A DNA stretch of 28,247 nt from RFQD01 sp049314515. GTDB taxonomy: Bacteria > Actinomycetota > Actinomycetes > Actinomycetales > Microbacteriaceae. The notes beneath the pieces were generated by a model, which did not search any database, had not been told where the DNA came from, and was given only the letters and a program-made list of their open reading frames with translations. Position numbers and translations under genes: made by a program. Positions 19,085 to 26,438 of the stretch are shown here, one piece after another. How positions within the stretch are numbered: position 1 is the first letter of the stretch; the number at the start of each line of letters is the position of its first letter. Location of the stretch: the NCBI GenBank assembly GCA_049314515.1, contig JBMOEY010000012.1:1-28247 (forward strand). The letters are read 5' to 3'.

Positions 19085-19727
19085 CGAATCGTCGTCAGAC
19101 GAAATCAACGAACTATCGGTCATCATCGATCAACTGCGGTCGGCAGACGGATGCGCGTGGTGCGCGGAGCAAACACACGAGTCGCTCGTGCGCTACCTCA
19201 TCGAAGAGTCCTACGAACTCATTGATGCCATCGAGTCGGGCAATCGCGACGACTTGCTCGAAGAACTTGGTGACGTGTTCTATCAGGTGCTCTTTCACGC
19301 CGACATCGCGAGAAAAACGCACGGTGAAGACTTTGACATCAACGATGTTGCCCGCAACACGAGCGCAAAGATGCGGTCGCGCCATCCGCACGTCTTCGGT
19401 GATGTTCAGGCCGGCACCCCCGATGAAGTGGTGGCGGTGTGGGAGCAACTCAAGCGTGAGGAAAAGTCGGATCGGTCCTCCACGCTCGACGGGGTCCCGC
19501 ACGGGATGCCCGCACTTCTACTTGCCGATAAGTTGCTCGGCAAGGCAGACAAACTCGGTGTCGTGTCGCTCGACGGTCCCTCGCCGTTTCAATTTGGCGA
19601 TGAAGCGGAACTCGGCGCCGCATTGCTCGCTCTCGTGGCGTCGGCACGAGGACAGGGTTTCGATGCCGAGCGCGCATTGCGCGGCGCCTTGCGAGGGCTC
19701 CAAGATGACATTCGCGAGGCTGAGTAA
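19065..19727 (+). CDS. mazG: Nucleoside triphosphate pyrophosphohydrolase MazG
   Basis: MazG hydrolyses NTPs and dNTPs, including aberrant ones, to monophosphate and pyrophosphate. The all-alpha catalytic domain shows the metal-binding pattern in LIEESYELIDAI and LLEELGDVFYQVLFHADIA (about residues 46-83): two paired Glu positions, then the E-x-x-D motif. WCAEQTHESL and SAKMRSRHPHVFG are also family-typical. At 220 residues it is the shorter actinobacterial form, with a degenerate second half. I chose ATG 19065 because GGGAGGG lies six bases upstream; an ATG at 19011 in the same frame has no such site. The start codon lies in the loop of a long inverted repeat. mazG follows mfd directly in mycobacteria; here ramB, nhaA and pckG lie between. 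Confidence 0.94.
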   Translation: MSSPIFSESSSDEINELSVIIDQLRSADGCAWCAEQTHESLVRYLIEESYELIDAIESGNRDDLLEELGDVFYQVLFHADIARKTHGEDFDINDVARNTSAKMRSRHPHVFGDVQAGTPDEVVAVWEQLKREEKSDRSSTLDGVPHGMPALLLADKLLGKADKLGVVSLDGPSPFQFGDEAELGAALLALVASARGQGFDAERALRGALRGLQDDIREAE

Positions 19728-19774
19728 CCACATGACGACCTTGCGCGCTAATGAGCCCCTTACTGCGCGCGTGG

Positions 19775-19780
19775 GATGAT
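19775..19780 (+). promoter_or_regulatory. Possible -10 box for hisS
   Basis: GATGAT ends six bases before the hisS ATG. The intervening GGGGGC could also serve as a weak ribosome site, so leaderless initiation is only one option. Confidence 0.3.
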
Positions 19781-19786
19781 GGGGGC

Positions 19787-21103
19787 ATGGCGAACAACGT
19801 GACGGCCCCGCGCGGAATGCGCGATTTTCTCCCCGCCGAGAAGGCGCGCCGCGAACGCGCACTGGCCGTGATTCGCCAGACCTACAGCGCGCACGGTTTC
19901 GAAGAAATTGAGACGCCGGTTGTTGAGGACTACGAGCGCTTGCACTCCGGCCTCGGCGGAGACAACGAGAAACTGTCCTTCAGCGTGCTCAAGCGTGGCC
20001 TGACCGCTGACGATTTGGCTGCGGCACACGCATCCGGTGACGCTCACGACCTGGCCGATCTCGGCTTGAGGTTCGACCTGACGGTGCCCTTGGCCAGGTT
20101 TTATGCGACGAACCGGGCCGACCTGCCCAGCGTTTTTCGCGCCATTCAAATTGCTCCGGTCTGGCGTGCCGAGCGCCCACAAAAGGGCCGCTACCGCCAG
20201 TTCGTTCAGGCCGACATCGACATCATTGGCGAACCGGGCCCCCTCGCTGAGGTCGAGCTCATCACCGCCACGTCGGCAACGCTGAGTGCCTTGGGTCTGA
20301 ACGGTTGCACCATCCGGCTGAACGACCGCCGCATCTTGTTTGGTCTGCTCGACTACTGCGGTGTCGCGACAGAGCGCCGAGAATCCGCTCTCATCACAAT
20401 TGACAAACTCGACAAAATCGGAGTCGCGGGTGTCGTTGCCGAACTCACCGAGTTTGGACCGGATTCGGCAGCTGTGCTCGGTGGCTTCCTGGAGAAGATT
20501 GAGCCGCACCTCACCGGTGGAGGCGTGCCACTCACGACGGCCGACATTCTCGCGGTCCTCCCCGACGGAATCGACCCGGAGGCCGTTGCGTCACTCGAAA
20601 CAATCGCGAATGCATTGACCGAGTTACCCGACGGTGTGCAGGTGCGCTTCGACCCGACACTCGTGCGCGGTATGGGCTACTACACGGGCACGATCTTTGA
20701 GATTGCGCATCCGGAATCTGGCTCGTCGGTCGGTGGTGGCGGACGATACGACGGCATGATTGGTCGATTCCTGGGGATTGACGTACCTGCCGCGGGTTTC
20801 TCCATCGGGTTTGAACGCATCGTCGATTTGCTTCCCGACGACGAGTCGGTGCGAGGCGGCGTGGTTCTCGTGCACGACGCACCGTCGGTTGGCGCGATTC
20901 CCGGAGACGGGCTCACCCTCGAAACGCTTGCTCGAATCAAGTCTCAGGCCGTCGCCTCGGGGGAGCGCGTGCGCCTCGAGCGTCGCGCGAAAAACCTCAC
21001 CCCGATTCTCGACCGGGCCGCCGCTTCGGGATTCACTCATTTTGCATTCGTGGATGCGCACGCCACCACATTCGCCGACCTCACGCGCAAGCCTCTCGCC
21101 TGA
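19787..21103 (+). CDS. hisS: Histidine-tRNA ligase
   Basis: This class II aminoacyl-tRNA synthetase attaches histidine to tRNA-His. It starts with the family pattern APRGMRDFLP. Motif 2 is visible as IAPVWRAERPQKGRYRQFVQADIDIIG (about residues 124-150). The histidine-specific motif is LVRGMGYYTGTIFEIAH (about 291-307), and motif 3 is GFSIGFERI. RGMGYYTG has Gly where the common bacterial enzyme has Asp (RGLDYYT), a variant of another HisRS clade. The C-terminal anticodon-binding domain is short, about 85 residues. I chose ATG 19787 (438 residues); the in-frame start 36 bases upstream would add residues foreign to the family. It lies 59 bases after mazG. Confidence 0.93.
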   Translation: MANNVTAPRGMRDFLPAEKARRERALAVIRQTYSAHGFEEIETPVVEDYERLHSGLGGDNEKLSFSVLKRGLTADDLAAAHASGDAHDLADLGLRFDLTVPLARFYATNRADLPSVFRAIQIAPVWRAERPQKGRYRQFVQADIDIIGEPGPLAEVELITATSATLSALGLNGCTIRLNDRRILFGLLDYCGVATERRESALITIDKLDKIGVAGVVAELTEFGPDSAAVLGGFLEKIEPHLTGGGVPLTTADILAVLPDGIDPEAVASLETIANALTELPDGVQVRFDPTLVRGMGYYTGTIFEIAHPESGSSVGGGGRYDGMIGRFLGIDVPAAGFSIGFERIVDLLPDDESVRGGVVLVHDAPSVGAIPGDGLTLETLARIKSQAVASGERVRLERRAKNLTPILDRAAASGFTHFAFVDAHATTFADLTRKPLA

Positions 21104-21112
21104 GCCCACCGG

Positions 21113-21118
21113 TAGAAT
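21113..21118 (+). promoter_or_regulatory. -10 box of a probable eno promoter
   Basis: TAGAAT stands ten bases after the hisS stop. A start near 21125 would give a leader of about 45 bases with a normal Shine-Dalgarno site. No good -35 box is visible. Confidence 0.5.
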
Positions 21119-21170
21119 TGGGGTCGAACATCCCTCCCTCTCATCGTCTTTTTCTACCTAGGAGTCTGTA

Positions 21171-22451
21171 GTGGCCGACATCATTGCCCTCAACGCGCGC
21201 GAAATTCTCGATTCTCGCGGCAACCCCACCGTTGAGGTGGAGGTTCTGCTCGATGACAACACGGCCGCGCGGGCCGCGGTGCCGTCCGGTGCATCCACCG
21301 GCGCCTTCGAGGCGTACGAATTGCGCGATGGCGACAAGAAGCGCTACCTCGGAAAGGGCGTGCAAAAGGCTGTCGCCAATGTCATCAAAGACATCGAGCC
21401 CGCCATTGTTGGTTTCGACGCCACCGAGCAGCGCGTGATTGATGACGCAATGATTGAGCTTGACGCTACAGACAACAAGAAAAAGCTCGGCGCCAACGCC
21501 ATTCTCGGCGTGAGCCTTGCGGTGGCGAAAGCCGCGGCAGATTCAGCCGACCTGCCCCTCTTCCGATACATCGGTGGTCCCAACGCTCACACGCTCCCGG
21601 TGCCGCTCATGAACATCATCAACGGAGGTGCGCACGCCGACACCGGTGTCGACATTCAAGAGTTCATGGCCGTGCCGCTCGGTGCACCCACGTTCAGTGA
21701 AGCCCTGCGTTGGGGTGTCGAGGTTTACCACTCGCTCAAGTCACTTCTCGCGAGCCGAGGTCTCGCGACCGGTCTCGGCGATGAAGGTGGGTTCGCGCCC
21801 GAACTGCCGAACAATCGCGCGGCCCTTGAACTCATCGTCGAAGCCATCACTCAGACGGGCCTCACGCCGGGCAAAGATGTTGCGCTTGCTCTCGATGTCG
21901 CCTCGACTGAGTTCTTCTCCGGTGGCACGTACAACTTTGAGGGCAAGAAGCGCACGGCGGCGCAAATGTCGGAGTACTACGCCGACCTCGCCGCCGCCTT
22001 CCCGCTCGTGTCGATTGAAGACCCGCTCGCCGAAGATGACTGGGAAGGATGGGTGCACCTGACCGAGCAACTCGGGTCGAAACTCCAGCTCGTCGGAGAT
22101 GACCTCTTCGTGACCAACCCCAAGCGCCTCGCAGACGGCATTGCCCGGGGTGCCGGCAACTCGATCCTCGTCAAGGTGAACCAAATCGGCACTCTCACCG
22201 AGACTCTCGACGCAGTCGCGCTTGCGCAACGCTCGGGGATGACTGCGATTCTCTCTCATCGTTCGGGTGAAACCGAAGACACGACGATTGCCGACCTCGC
22301 GGTCGCCACAGACTGCGGTCAAATCAAGACGGGTGCGCCGGCGCGAAGCGAACGGGTTGCCAAGTACAACCAGTTGTTACGCATCGAAGAAGAATTGGGT
22401 GACGCCGCCCTGTATGCCGGACGAAGCGCCTTCCCACGCTTCACGGCGTAA
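21171..22451 (+). CDS. eno: Enolase
   Basis: Enolase interconverts 2-phosphoglycerate and phosphoenolpyruvate in glycolysis and gluconeogenesis. The 426-residue protein begins IIALNAREILDSRGNPTVEVEV and has VPSGASTGAFEAYELRD, the metal-binding and catalytic stretches DVASTEFF, SIEDPLAEDDW and GDDLFVTN, the signature ILVKVNQIGTLTET with the catalytic Lys, and SHRSGETEDTTIADLAVA. All family landmarks are intact. The GTG start at 21171 follows CTAGGAGT. It heads a run of genes (ftsB, DUF501 gene, subtilase, ndh) with short gaps, and the eno-ftsB-DUF501 order is conserved in actinobacteria. Confidence 0.98.
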   Translation: MADIIALNAREILDSRGNPTVEVEVLLDDNTAARAAVPSGASTGAFEAYELRDGDKKRYLGKGVQKAVANVIKDIEPAIVGFDATEQRVIDDAMIELDATDNKKKLGANAILGVSLAVAKAAADSADLPLFRYIGGPNAHTLPVPLMNIINGGAHADTGVDIQEFMAVPLGAPTFSEALRWGVEVYHSLKSLLASRGLATGLGDEGGFAPELPNNRAALELIVEAITQTGLTPGKDVALALDVASTEFFSGGTYNFEGKKRTAAQMSEYYADLAAAFPLVSIEDPLAEDDWEGWVHLTEQLGSKLQLVGDDLFVTNPKRLADGIARGAGNSILVKVNQIGTLTETLDAVALAQRSGMTAILSHRSGETEDTTIADLAVATDCGQIKTGAPARSERVAKYNQLLRIEEELGDAALYAGRSAFPRFTA

Positions 22452-22479
22452 CTCGCCTTTCGAAAGGAACTTTTCGCAC

Positions 22480-22968
22480 ATGGCAAAACGCCCGTTGTCA
22501 CGAGTGAGCGTTGCTGACGCTCGCGAGCTTGTGTTAACGTGGACGTCGTCGCTACATATGTCGGGGGCGACCTTGCTCTGTCTCGTACTCGTGGTTTTCG
22601 GCGTTGTCGTGCTGTCTAACCCACTCCGCACGCTTTTCGAACAGCGGCAGCAGGTCGCAGATTTGCAGGCGCAGCTCGACCAGAAGAACGCTACGTTGGA
22701 TGCGCTCACCACGCAACGCGCCCGATGGAACGACCCGGCATACATTCGGGCGCAAGCGCGCGACCGGCTGTTTTATGTGATGCCCGGCGAGACCAGCTAT
22801 TTGGTGATCAACGATGTGACGTCCGAAAAGGATCGTGTTCGCACCGTGTCGGCAGACCTCACGCACACCGACGTCGACTGGGTGCACGGGCTACTCACCT
22901 CAGTGGTTGTTGCCGGACTGAGCGATCCGACACCAGCCCAGATGGACGCGGTGACAGGGGAGAAGTGA
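22480..22968 (+). CDS. ftsB: Septum formation initiator FtsB/DivIC
   Basis: FtsB is a bitopic membrane protein of the FtsQ-FtsL-FtsB divisome complex. The 162-residue protein has a short cytoplasmic N-terminus, one membrane segment (about residues 28-48, LLCLVLVVFGVVVLS), then a coiled coil (EQRQQVADLQAQLDQKNATLDALT). The conserved motif YIRAQARDRLFYVMPGET follows. A C-terminal extension of about 45 residues is outside the cell and not conserved in pattern. The ATG at 22480 is preceded by GAAAGGAA. It follows eno by 28 bases. Confidence 0.92.
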   Translation: MAKRPLSRVSVADARELVLTWTSSLHMSGATLLCLVLVVFGVVVLSNPLRTLFEQRQQVADLQAQLDQKNATLDALTTQRARWNDPAYIRAQARDRLFYVMPGETSYLVINDVTSEKDRVRTVSADLTHTDVDWVHGLLTSVVVAGLSDPTPAQMDAVTGEK

Positions 22969-22985
22969 CGTCCGCGTATTCGCGC

Positions 22986-22991
22986 AACAAT
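22986..22991 (+). promoter_or_regulatory. Possible -10 box for the DUF501 gene
   Basis: AACAAT ends six bases before the ATG at 22998, and no Shine-Dalgarno sequence is present. The motif is weak. Confidence 0.25.
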
Positions 22992-22997
22992 TGACGT

Positions 22998-23537
22998 ATG
23001 CGTCCTCCGTTTGAACCGGCAACCGAGCGAGACATCGCCATTGTCTCGGCGCAACTCGGACGCCCGGCTCGCGATGTCATCGGGATTCCCGCACGATGTG
23101 TTTGCGGCGCCCCCACTGTCGTGGCGACAAACCCGCGTCTCGCCGATGGTACGCCGTTTCCCACCCTGTATTACTTGACTCATCCGGCGGCAACCGCGGC
23201 GATGAGCGATCTTGAGGCGACGCACGTCATGGTTGAGTTTGCCGAACTTCTCGAAGTCGACGGTGAGATGCGCGACCAGTATGCGCGCGCACATGAGCAG
23301 TACGTGAGCGATCGCGAGAGCATCCTTGCCGTCGATGAATTGGCAAACGTGTCTGCGGGCGGAATGCCTGAACGCGTGAAATGTTTGCACGCACTCGCAG
23401 GTCATGCGCTCGCGGTTGGCCCGAACGTGAACCCCGTCGGCGACCTAGCTTTGGCTCGGGGCGACTGGTCGCCCGATGTGTGTGAATGCCGAGATTATGG
23501 ACTGGACACTGCGCCGGACGGTTCGCATGACGCTTGA
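22998..23537 (+). CDS. DUF501 family protein
   Basis: This 179-residue protein belongs to the DUF501 family, whose function is unknown; members lie between ftsB and an exopolyphosphatase gene in mycobacteria. Recognisable segments are CGAPTVVATNPRLADGTPFPTLYYLTHPAA, and near the C-terminus GGMPERVKCLHALAGHALAVGPNVNPVGDLAL. The conserved Cys and His residues (CVCG, KCLHALAGH) could bind metal, but this is a guess. No exopolyphosphatase gene follows here; a subtilase does. The ATG at 22998 has no ribosome site, so initiation may be leaderless or coupled to ftsB, which ends 29 bases upstream. Its last codons precede the subtilase start, and its TGA stop overlaps the GAGG used by that gene. Confidence 0.9.
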   Translation: MRPPFEPATERDIAIVSAQLGRPARDVIGIPARCVCGAPTVVATNPRLADGTPFPTLYYLTHPAATAAMSDLEATHVMVEFAELLEVDGEMRDQYARAHEQYVSDRESILAVDELANVSAGGMPERVKCLHALAGHALAVGPNVNPVGDLALARGDWSPDVCECRDYGLDTAPDGSHDA

Positions 23538-23539
23538 GG
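23536..23539 (+). promoter_or_regulatory. Ribosome binding site that decides the subtilase start
   Basis: GAGG overlaps the stop codon of the DUF501 gene and lies five bases before GTG 23545. Earlier in-frame starts (23476, 23497, 23527) lack a good site. Confidence 0.55.
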
Positions 23540-23544
23540 TTCGC

Positions 23545-24810
23545 GTGACGATTGACAACGGGCGAGGCCGCCAACGGCTCAGATTCGCGTCTCTTGTCGC
23601 CACCATCGCCGCAGGTCTGGTGCTCATTCCGGTGCTACCCGCGGTGGCCGACTGGACGCGGGATAGGGAGTACTGGCTCACCGACTATGGCTTCACCTCG
23701 GCCTGGGCGTCTACCACGGGTGATGGCGTTCTCGTGTCGGTCATTGACTCTGGAATCGCGGATGTTCCCGAGCTCGCTGGGGCTGTCGTGGGCGGCGCCG
23801 ACTTCTCGGGTCAAGGCAGTGCCGACGGGCGCACACCTGTCGGACCGTCACCGAATCACGGCACCCTCGTGGCCTCGGTTCTCGCCGCCCGTGGCGAGGG
23901 TGATGGTGATGGGATGATCGGCACGGCACCAGGTGCGCAATTGCTGAGCGCATCCATCTCAATCGACCCGGATGCTCCCGTGCCGTTTGACGATCAGATT
24001 CCGCAAGCCGTTCGATGGTCGGTGGATCAGGGAGCAACCGTCATTAATATGTCGATTACCCGAGGGAGCCTGAGCTGGCCAGAAAGCTGGGATGACGCGT
24101 TTCTTTATGCGGCCGAACATAACGTGGTGATTGTTGCCGCCTCGGGCAACCGCGCTCAGGGTACTGACGAAGTTGGGGCGCCCGCGACGATTCCCGGCGT
24201 GCTGACTGTGGCAGGTGTCGATCGCCAGGGCGAAGCGAGCCAGCAAGCGTCAACGCAGGGCATCACGATTGGCGTGGCCGCGCCGGCCGAGGAGCTCATC
24301 GGAGTGAATGCTCGAGGCTCGGTCGTGTCATGGGCTGGCTCGAGTGGCGCATCACCCATCGTCGCGGGGCTCGTTGCACTCGTGCGAGCTGCTCATCCCG
24401 AGCTCGATGCCGCGAACGTCATCAACCGCGTCACGTCAACGGCCACCGCCACGGGTGACCCCGCGATTTATGGCCACGGTTTGATCAACGCCGACGCTGC
24501 GGTGAACGCCGACGTTGCACCGGTCGTGAAAAATCCACTCGGTGACCTCGCCGAGTGGATCACGATGTACCGACGGGCGCCCTCGACAAGCACACCGATG
24601 ACGACGATGACGAGCACGCCGCTCCCTCTACCCACTTCGGGTCGACCCTTTGCGAGCGTGTCGCAGTATGAACTCACGCAAGCCGTGGTGCCGTCAATGT
24701 TCCTTCTGGGATTCGGTATTCTTATAACGCTCGGGTCCATTACTGTTGCCCGGCGTTTGTTTCCTCGTCGAACGCCTCCCGCTGACGATGAACTCCCTCC
24801 CTCAAACTAG
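23545..24810 (+). CDS. Secreted, membrane-anchored S8 family serine protease (subtilase)
   Basis: From GTG 23545 the protein has 421 residues. It begins with an Arg-rich n-region and a hydrophobic core ending in LPAVA, a likely signal peptide. The catalytic triad is visible: Asp in VSVIDSGI, His in NHGTLVASVLAA, Ser in GSSGASPIVAG; the oxyanion Asn is in VAASGN. A Thr/Pro/Met-rich linker (TSTPMTTMTSTPLPLPTSG) leads to a C-terminal membrane helix (VPSMFLLGFGILITLGSI) and a basic tail. This layout, and the entry YWLTDYGFTSAWASTTGDG, resembles mycosins of type VII secretion, but no ESX genes are in the window. The substrate is unknown. An ATG at 23527 or a GTG at 23476 are alternative starts. 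Confidence 0.9.
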   Translation: MTIDNGRGRQRLRFASLVATIAAGLVLIPVLPAVADWTRDREYWLTDYGFTSAWASTTGDGVLVSVIDSGIADVPELAGAVVGGADFSGQGSADGRTPVGPSPNHGTLVASVLAARGEGDGDGMIGTAPGAQLLSASISIDPDAPVPFDDQIPQAVRWSVDQGATVINMSITRGSLSWPESWDDAFLYAAEHNVVIVAASGNRAQGTDEVGAPATIPGVLTVAGVDRQGEASQQASTQGITIGVAAPAEELIGVNARGSVVSWAGSSGASPIVAGLVALVRAAHPELDAANVINRVTSTATATGDPAIYGHGLINADAAVNADVAPVVKNPLGDLAEWITMYRRAPSTSTPMTTMTSTPLPLPTSGRPFASVSQYELTQAVVPSMFLLGFGILITLGSITVARRLFPRRTPPADDELPPSN

Positions 24811-24823
24811 CTGGAGCTTTACT

Positions 24824-26140
24824 GTGCCAAAAATCCTGATTGTCGGTGGCGGTTATGCCGGTTTTTACACCGCGTGGAAGCTCGAAAAGTGGCTCCGCCA
24901 CGGAGAGGCCGAGGTCACCCTCGTCGACCCTCGCCCCTACATGACGTACCAGCCTTTCTTGCCGGAGATTGCTGCCGGCTCAATCGAGGCCCGGCACGCC
25001 ATTGTTCCCCTGCGCTCGCACCTCAAGAAAACGCACATCGTGGCCGGGAAGGTCACAGCGATTAACCACAAGAAGAAGTCAGCCGTCGTAACTCCCGAGA
25101 CGGGTGCCGAGTATGCACTGGAATATGACCACATCGTTTACACGGCAGGTTCCGTTTCGCGCACCTTTCCCATTCCGGGCGTTGCCGAAAAAGCCATCGG
25201 CCTGAAAACCATTGAAGAAGCCATTTACGTGCGCGACCGCATGCTTAACGACTTCGACAAGGCAGCGGGGCTCCCGCCCGGACCGGAACGCGATCGTCTG
25301 CTCACCGTGGTCGTTATCGGTGGTGGCTTTGCCGGCATCGAAATCTTTGCCGAGCTTCGCTCTCTGGCCAGTGCCATCCTCAAGGATTACCCTGAGATAA
25401 CTTTTGACGACACCCATTTTCACCTCATCGAGGCGATGGACCGCATCATGCCCGAGGTGTCGCTCAAGACCAGCCAGTGGGTGCTCAAGAACCTCGCCCA
25501 ACGTGGCGCTCGGGTTCACCTCAACACGCAGCTTCGTTCTGCCGCGGACGGAAAGATTGAGCTCTCGACGGGCGAGAGTTTCGATGCCGACCTCATCATT
25601 TGGACGGCCGGCGTGATGGCCAACCCCGCGCTAGGTCACACGGACTTCCCGCTTGATGAGCGTGGTCGCTTGCGTATGCGTGCCGACCTGCGCGTTGAAG
25701 GTGAAAGCGGGCCACTTCAGGGGGCGTGGGGTGCCGGGGATGCGACGGCCGTACCAGACCTTTCGGGCGGCGGAGTTGGCGGTTTTTGTGTGCCCAACGC
25801 GCAGCACGCGGTGCGTCAGGCCAAACTCCTGGCCAAGAACATCACTGCGGATATCCGCGGTGAGAGCGTTCGGGATTATGTCCACTACAACCTCGGTGTC
25901 GTCGCTGGTCTCGGTCTCAACATCGGCGTATTCCAATCGGGCAAGTTAGTGCTCACGGGATACTTGGCTTGGTTGGCCCACCGTGGGTATCACGGGCTTG
26001 CCATGCCCACCTTCGAGCGCAAGGTGCGCGTGATCTGGGGTTGGATCAACAACTTCTTCCTAGGTCGCGACATCGCGTCGCTCACCGCATACAAGACGCC
26101 GCGCGCCTCATTTGAGGAATACGCGATTCGAGTTCGGTAG
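24824..26140 (+). CDS. ndh: Type II NADH dehydrogenase (NDH-2)
   Basis: NDH-2 is a single-subunit membrane-associated flavoprotein that passes electrons from NADH to quinone without pumping protons. Two dinucleotide-binding folds are visible: ILIVGGGYAGFYTAWKLE at the N-terminus (FAD) and VVVIGGGFAGIEIFAEL in the middle (NADH). The second FAD motif is GAWGAGDATAVPD; AQHAVRQAKLLAKN is a quinone-site hallmark. The C-terminus (GYLAWLAHRGYHGLAMP, then RVIWGWINNFFLGRD) is hydrophobic/amphipathic and probably anchors the protein to the membrane. Length is 438 residues. The start is GTG at 24824 with TGGAG seven bases upstream; it follows the subtilase by 13 bases. Confidence 0.94.
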   Translation: MPKILIVGGGYAGFYTAWKLEKWLRHGEAEVTLVDPRPYMTYQPFLPEIAAGSIEARHAIVPLRSHLKKTHIVAGKVTAINHKKKSAVVTPETGAEYALEYDHIVYTAGSVSRTFPIPGVAEKAIGLKTIEEAIYVRDRMLNDFDKAAGLPPGPERDRLLTVVVIGGGFAGIEIFAELRSLASAILKDYPEITFDDTHFHLIEAMDRIMPEVSLKTSQWVLKNLAQRGARVHLNTQLRSAADGKIELSTGESFDADLIIWTAGVMANPALGHTDFPLDERGRLRMRADLRVEGESGPLQGAWGAGDATAVPDLSGGGVGGFCVPNAQHAVRQAKLLAKNITADIRGESVRDYVHYNLGVVAGLGLNIGVFQSGKLVLTGYLAWLAHRGYHGLAMPTFERKVRVIWGWINNFFLGRDIASLTAYKTPRASFEEYAIRVR

Positions 26141-26165
26141 CCTGTCGGGGCAACCAAAATGACGG

Positions 26166-26238
26166 GCCCCCATAGCCCAATGGCAGAGGCAGGCGACTTA
26201 AAATCGCTCCAGTGTGGGTTCGAGTCCCACTGGGGGTA
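26166..26238 (+). tRNA. tRNA with UAA anticodon (nominally tRNA-Leu), short variable loop
   Basis: The 73-base cloverleaf has acceptor GCCCCCA/TGGGGGT (first pair G-T) and discriminator A. The anticodon stem is GGCGA/TCGCT around CTTAAAA, giving anticodon TAA (UAA, leucine). The T arm is GTGGG-TTCGAGT-CCCAC. The variable region has only five bases, whereas leucine tRNAs normally have a long variable arm. CCA is not encoded. Its 3' end is duplicated 143 bp downstream. The amino acid identity is therefore less certain than the fold. Confidence 0.85.
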
Positions 26239-26295
26239 CGAAAAAAGCTGCCCCATCGGGGTGGCTTTTTTCGTCTCCTGAGTGGGCGAGACCTA
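26216..26295 (+). repeat. 80-bp perfect direct repeat, copy 1
   Basis: It spans the T arm and 3' acceptor strand of the UAA tRNA, the terminator hairpin, and the bases through GAGACCTA. It is identical at every base to 26359-26438. Confidence 0.97.
26241..26271 (+). terminator. Terminator hairpin after the UAA tRNA, first copy
   Basis: AAAAAAGC (26241-26248) pairs with GCTTTTTT (26264-26271), extended by two wobble pairs and CCCC/GGGG around an ATC loop. With an A-run on one side and a T-run on the other it can act in both directions. It starts two bases after the tRNA. Confidence 0.9.
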
Positions 26296-26302
26296 CTCTC
26301 GG

Positions 26303-26357
26303 GCCCCCGCTGGTGGCGTGACGAATGCATCGCATTCGTAGCCAGTCCAGTAGGGGC
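26303..26357 (+). repeat. Long imperfect hairpin between the two repeat copies
   Basis: Paired segments from outside in: GCCCC/GGGGC, CTGG/CCAG, TGGC/GCCA and ACGAATGC/GCATTCGT, 21 pairs in total with small internal loops and an ATC apical loop. It begins with the same GGGCCCCC octamer (26301-26308) that opens the real tRNA (26164-26171). No coding potential is apparent. Confidence 0.7.
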
Positions 26358-26358
26358 G

Positions 26359-26438
26359 GGGTTCGAGTCCCACTGGGGGTACGAAAAAAGCTGCCCCATC
26401 GGGGTGGCTTTTTTCGTCTCCTGAGTGGGCGAGACCTA
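26359..26438 (+). repeat. 80-bp perfect direct repeat, copy 2
   Basis: It carries a second copy of the tRNA 3' part without a working 5' part: the T stem cannot form, because GTGGG is replaced by CGGGG. It also carries a second terminator hairpin. Its last three bases (CTA) are the stop codon of the aminotransferase gene on the minus strand. Confidence 0.97.
26384..26414. terminator. Terminator hairpin, second copy
   Basis: Identical to the hairpin at 26241-26271. It is placed to stop minus-strand transcription coming from the aminotransferase, whose stop codon is 21 bases away, as well as plus-strand read-through. Confidence 0.9.

Noticed and set aside
26301..26381. A second tRNA gene in the downstream repeat copy
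   Set aside because: Only the 3' part matches. The T stem is broken, and no D arm or anticodon arm can be formed from the intervening hairpin.
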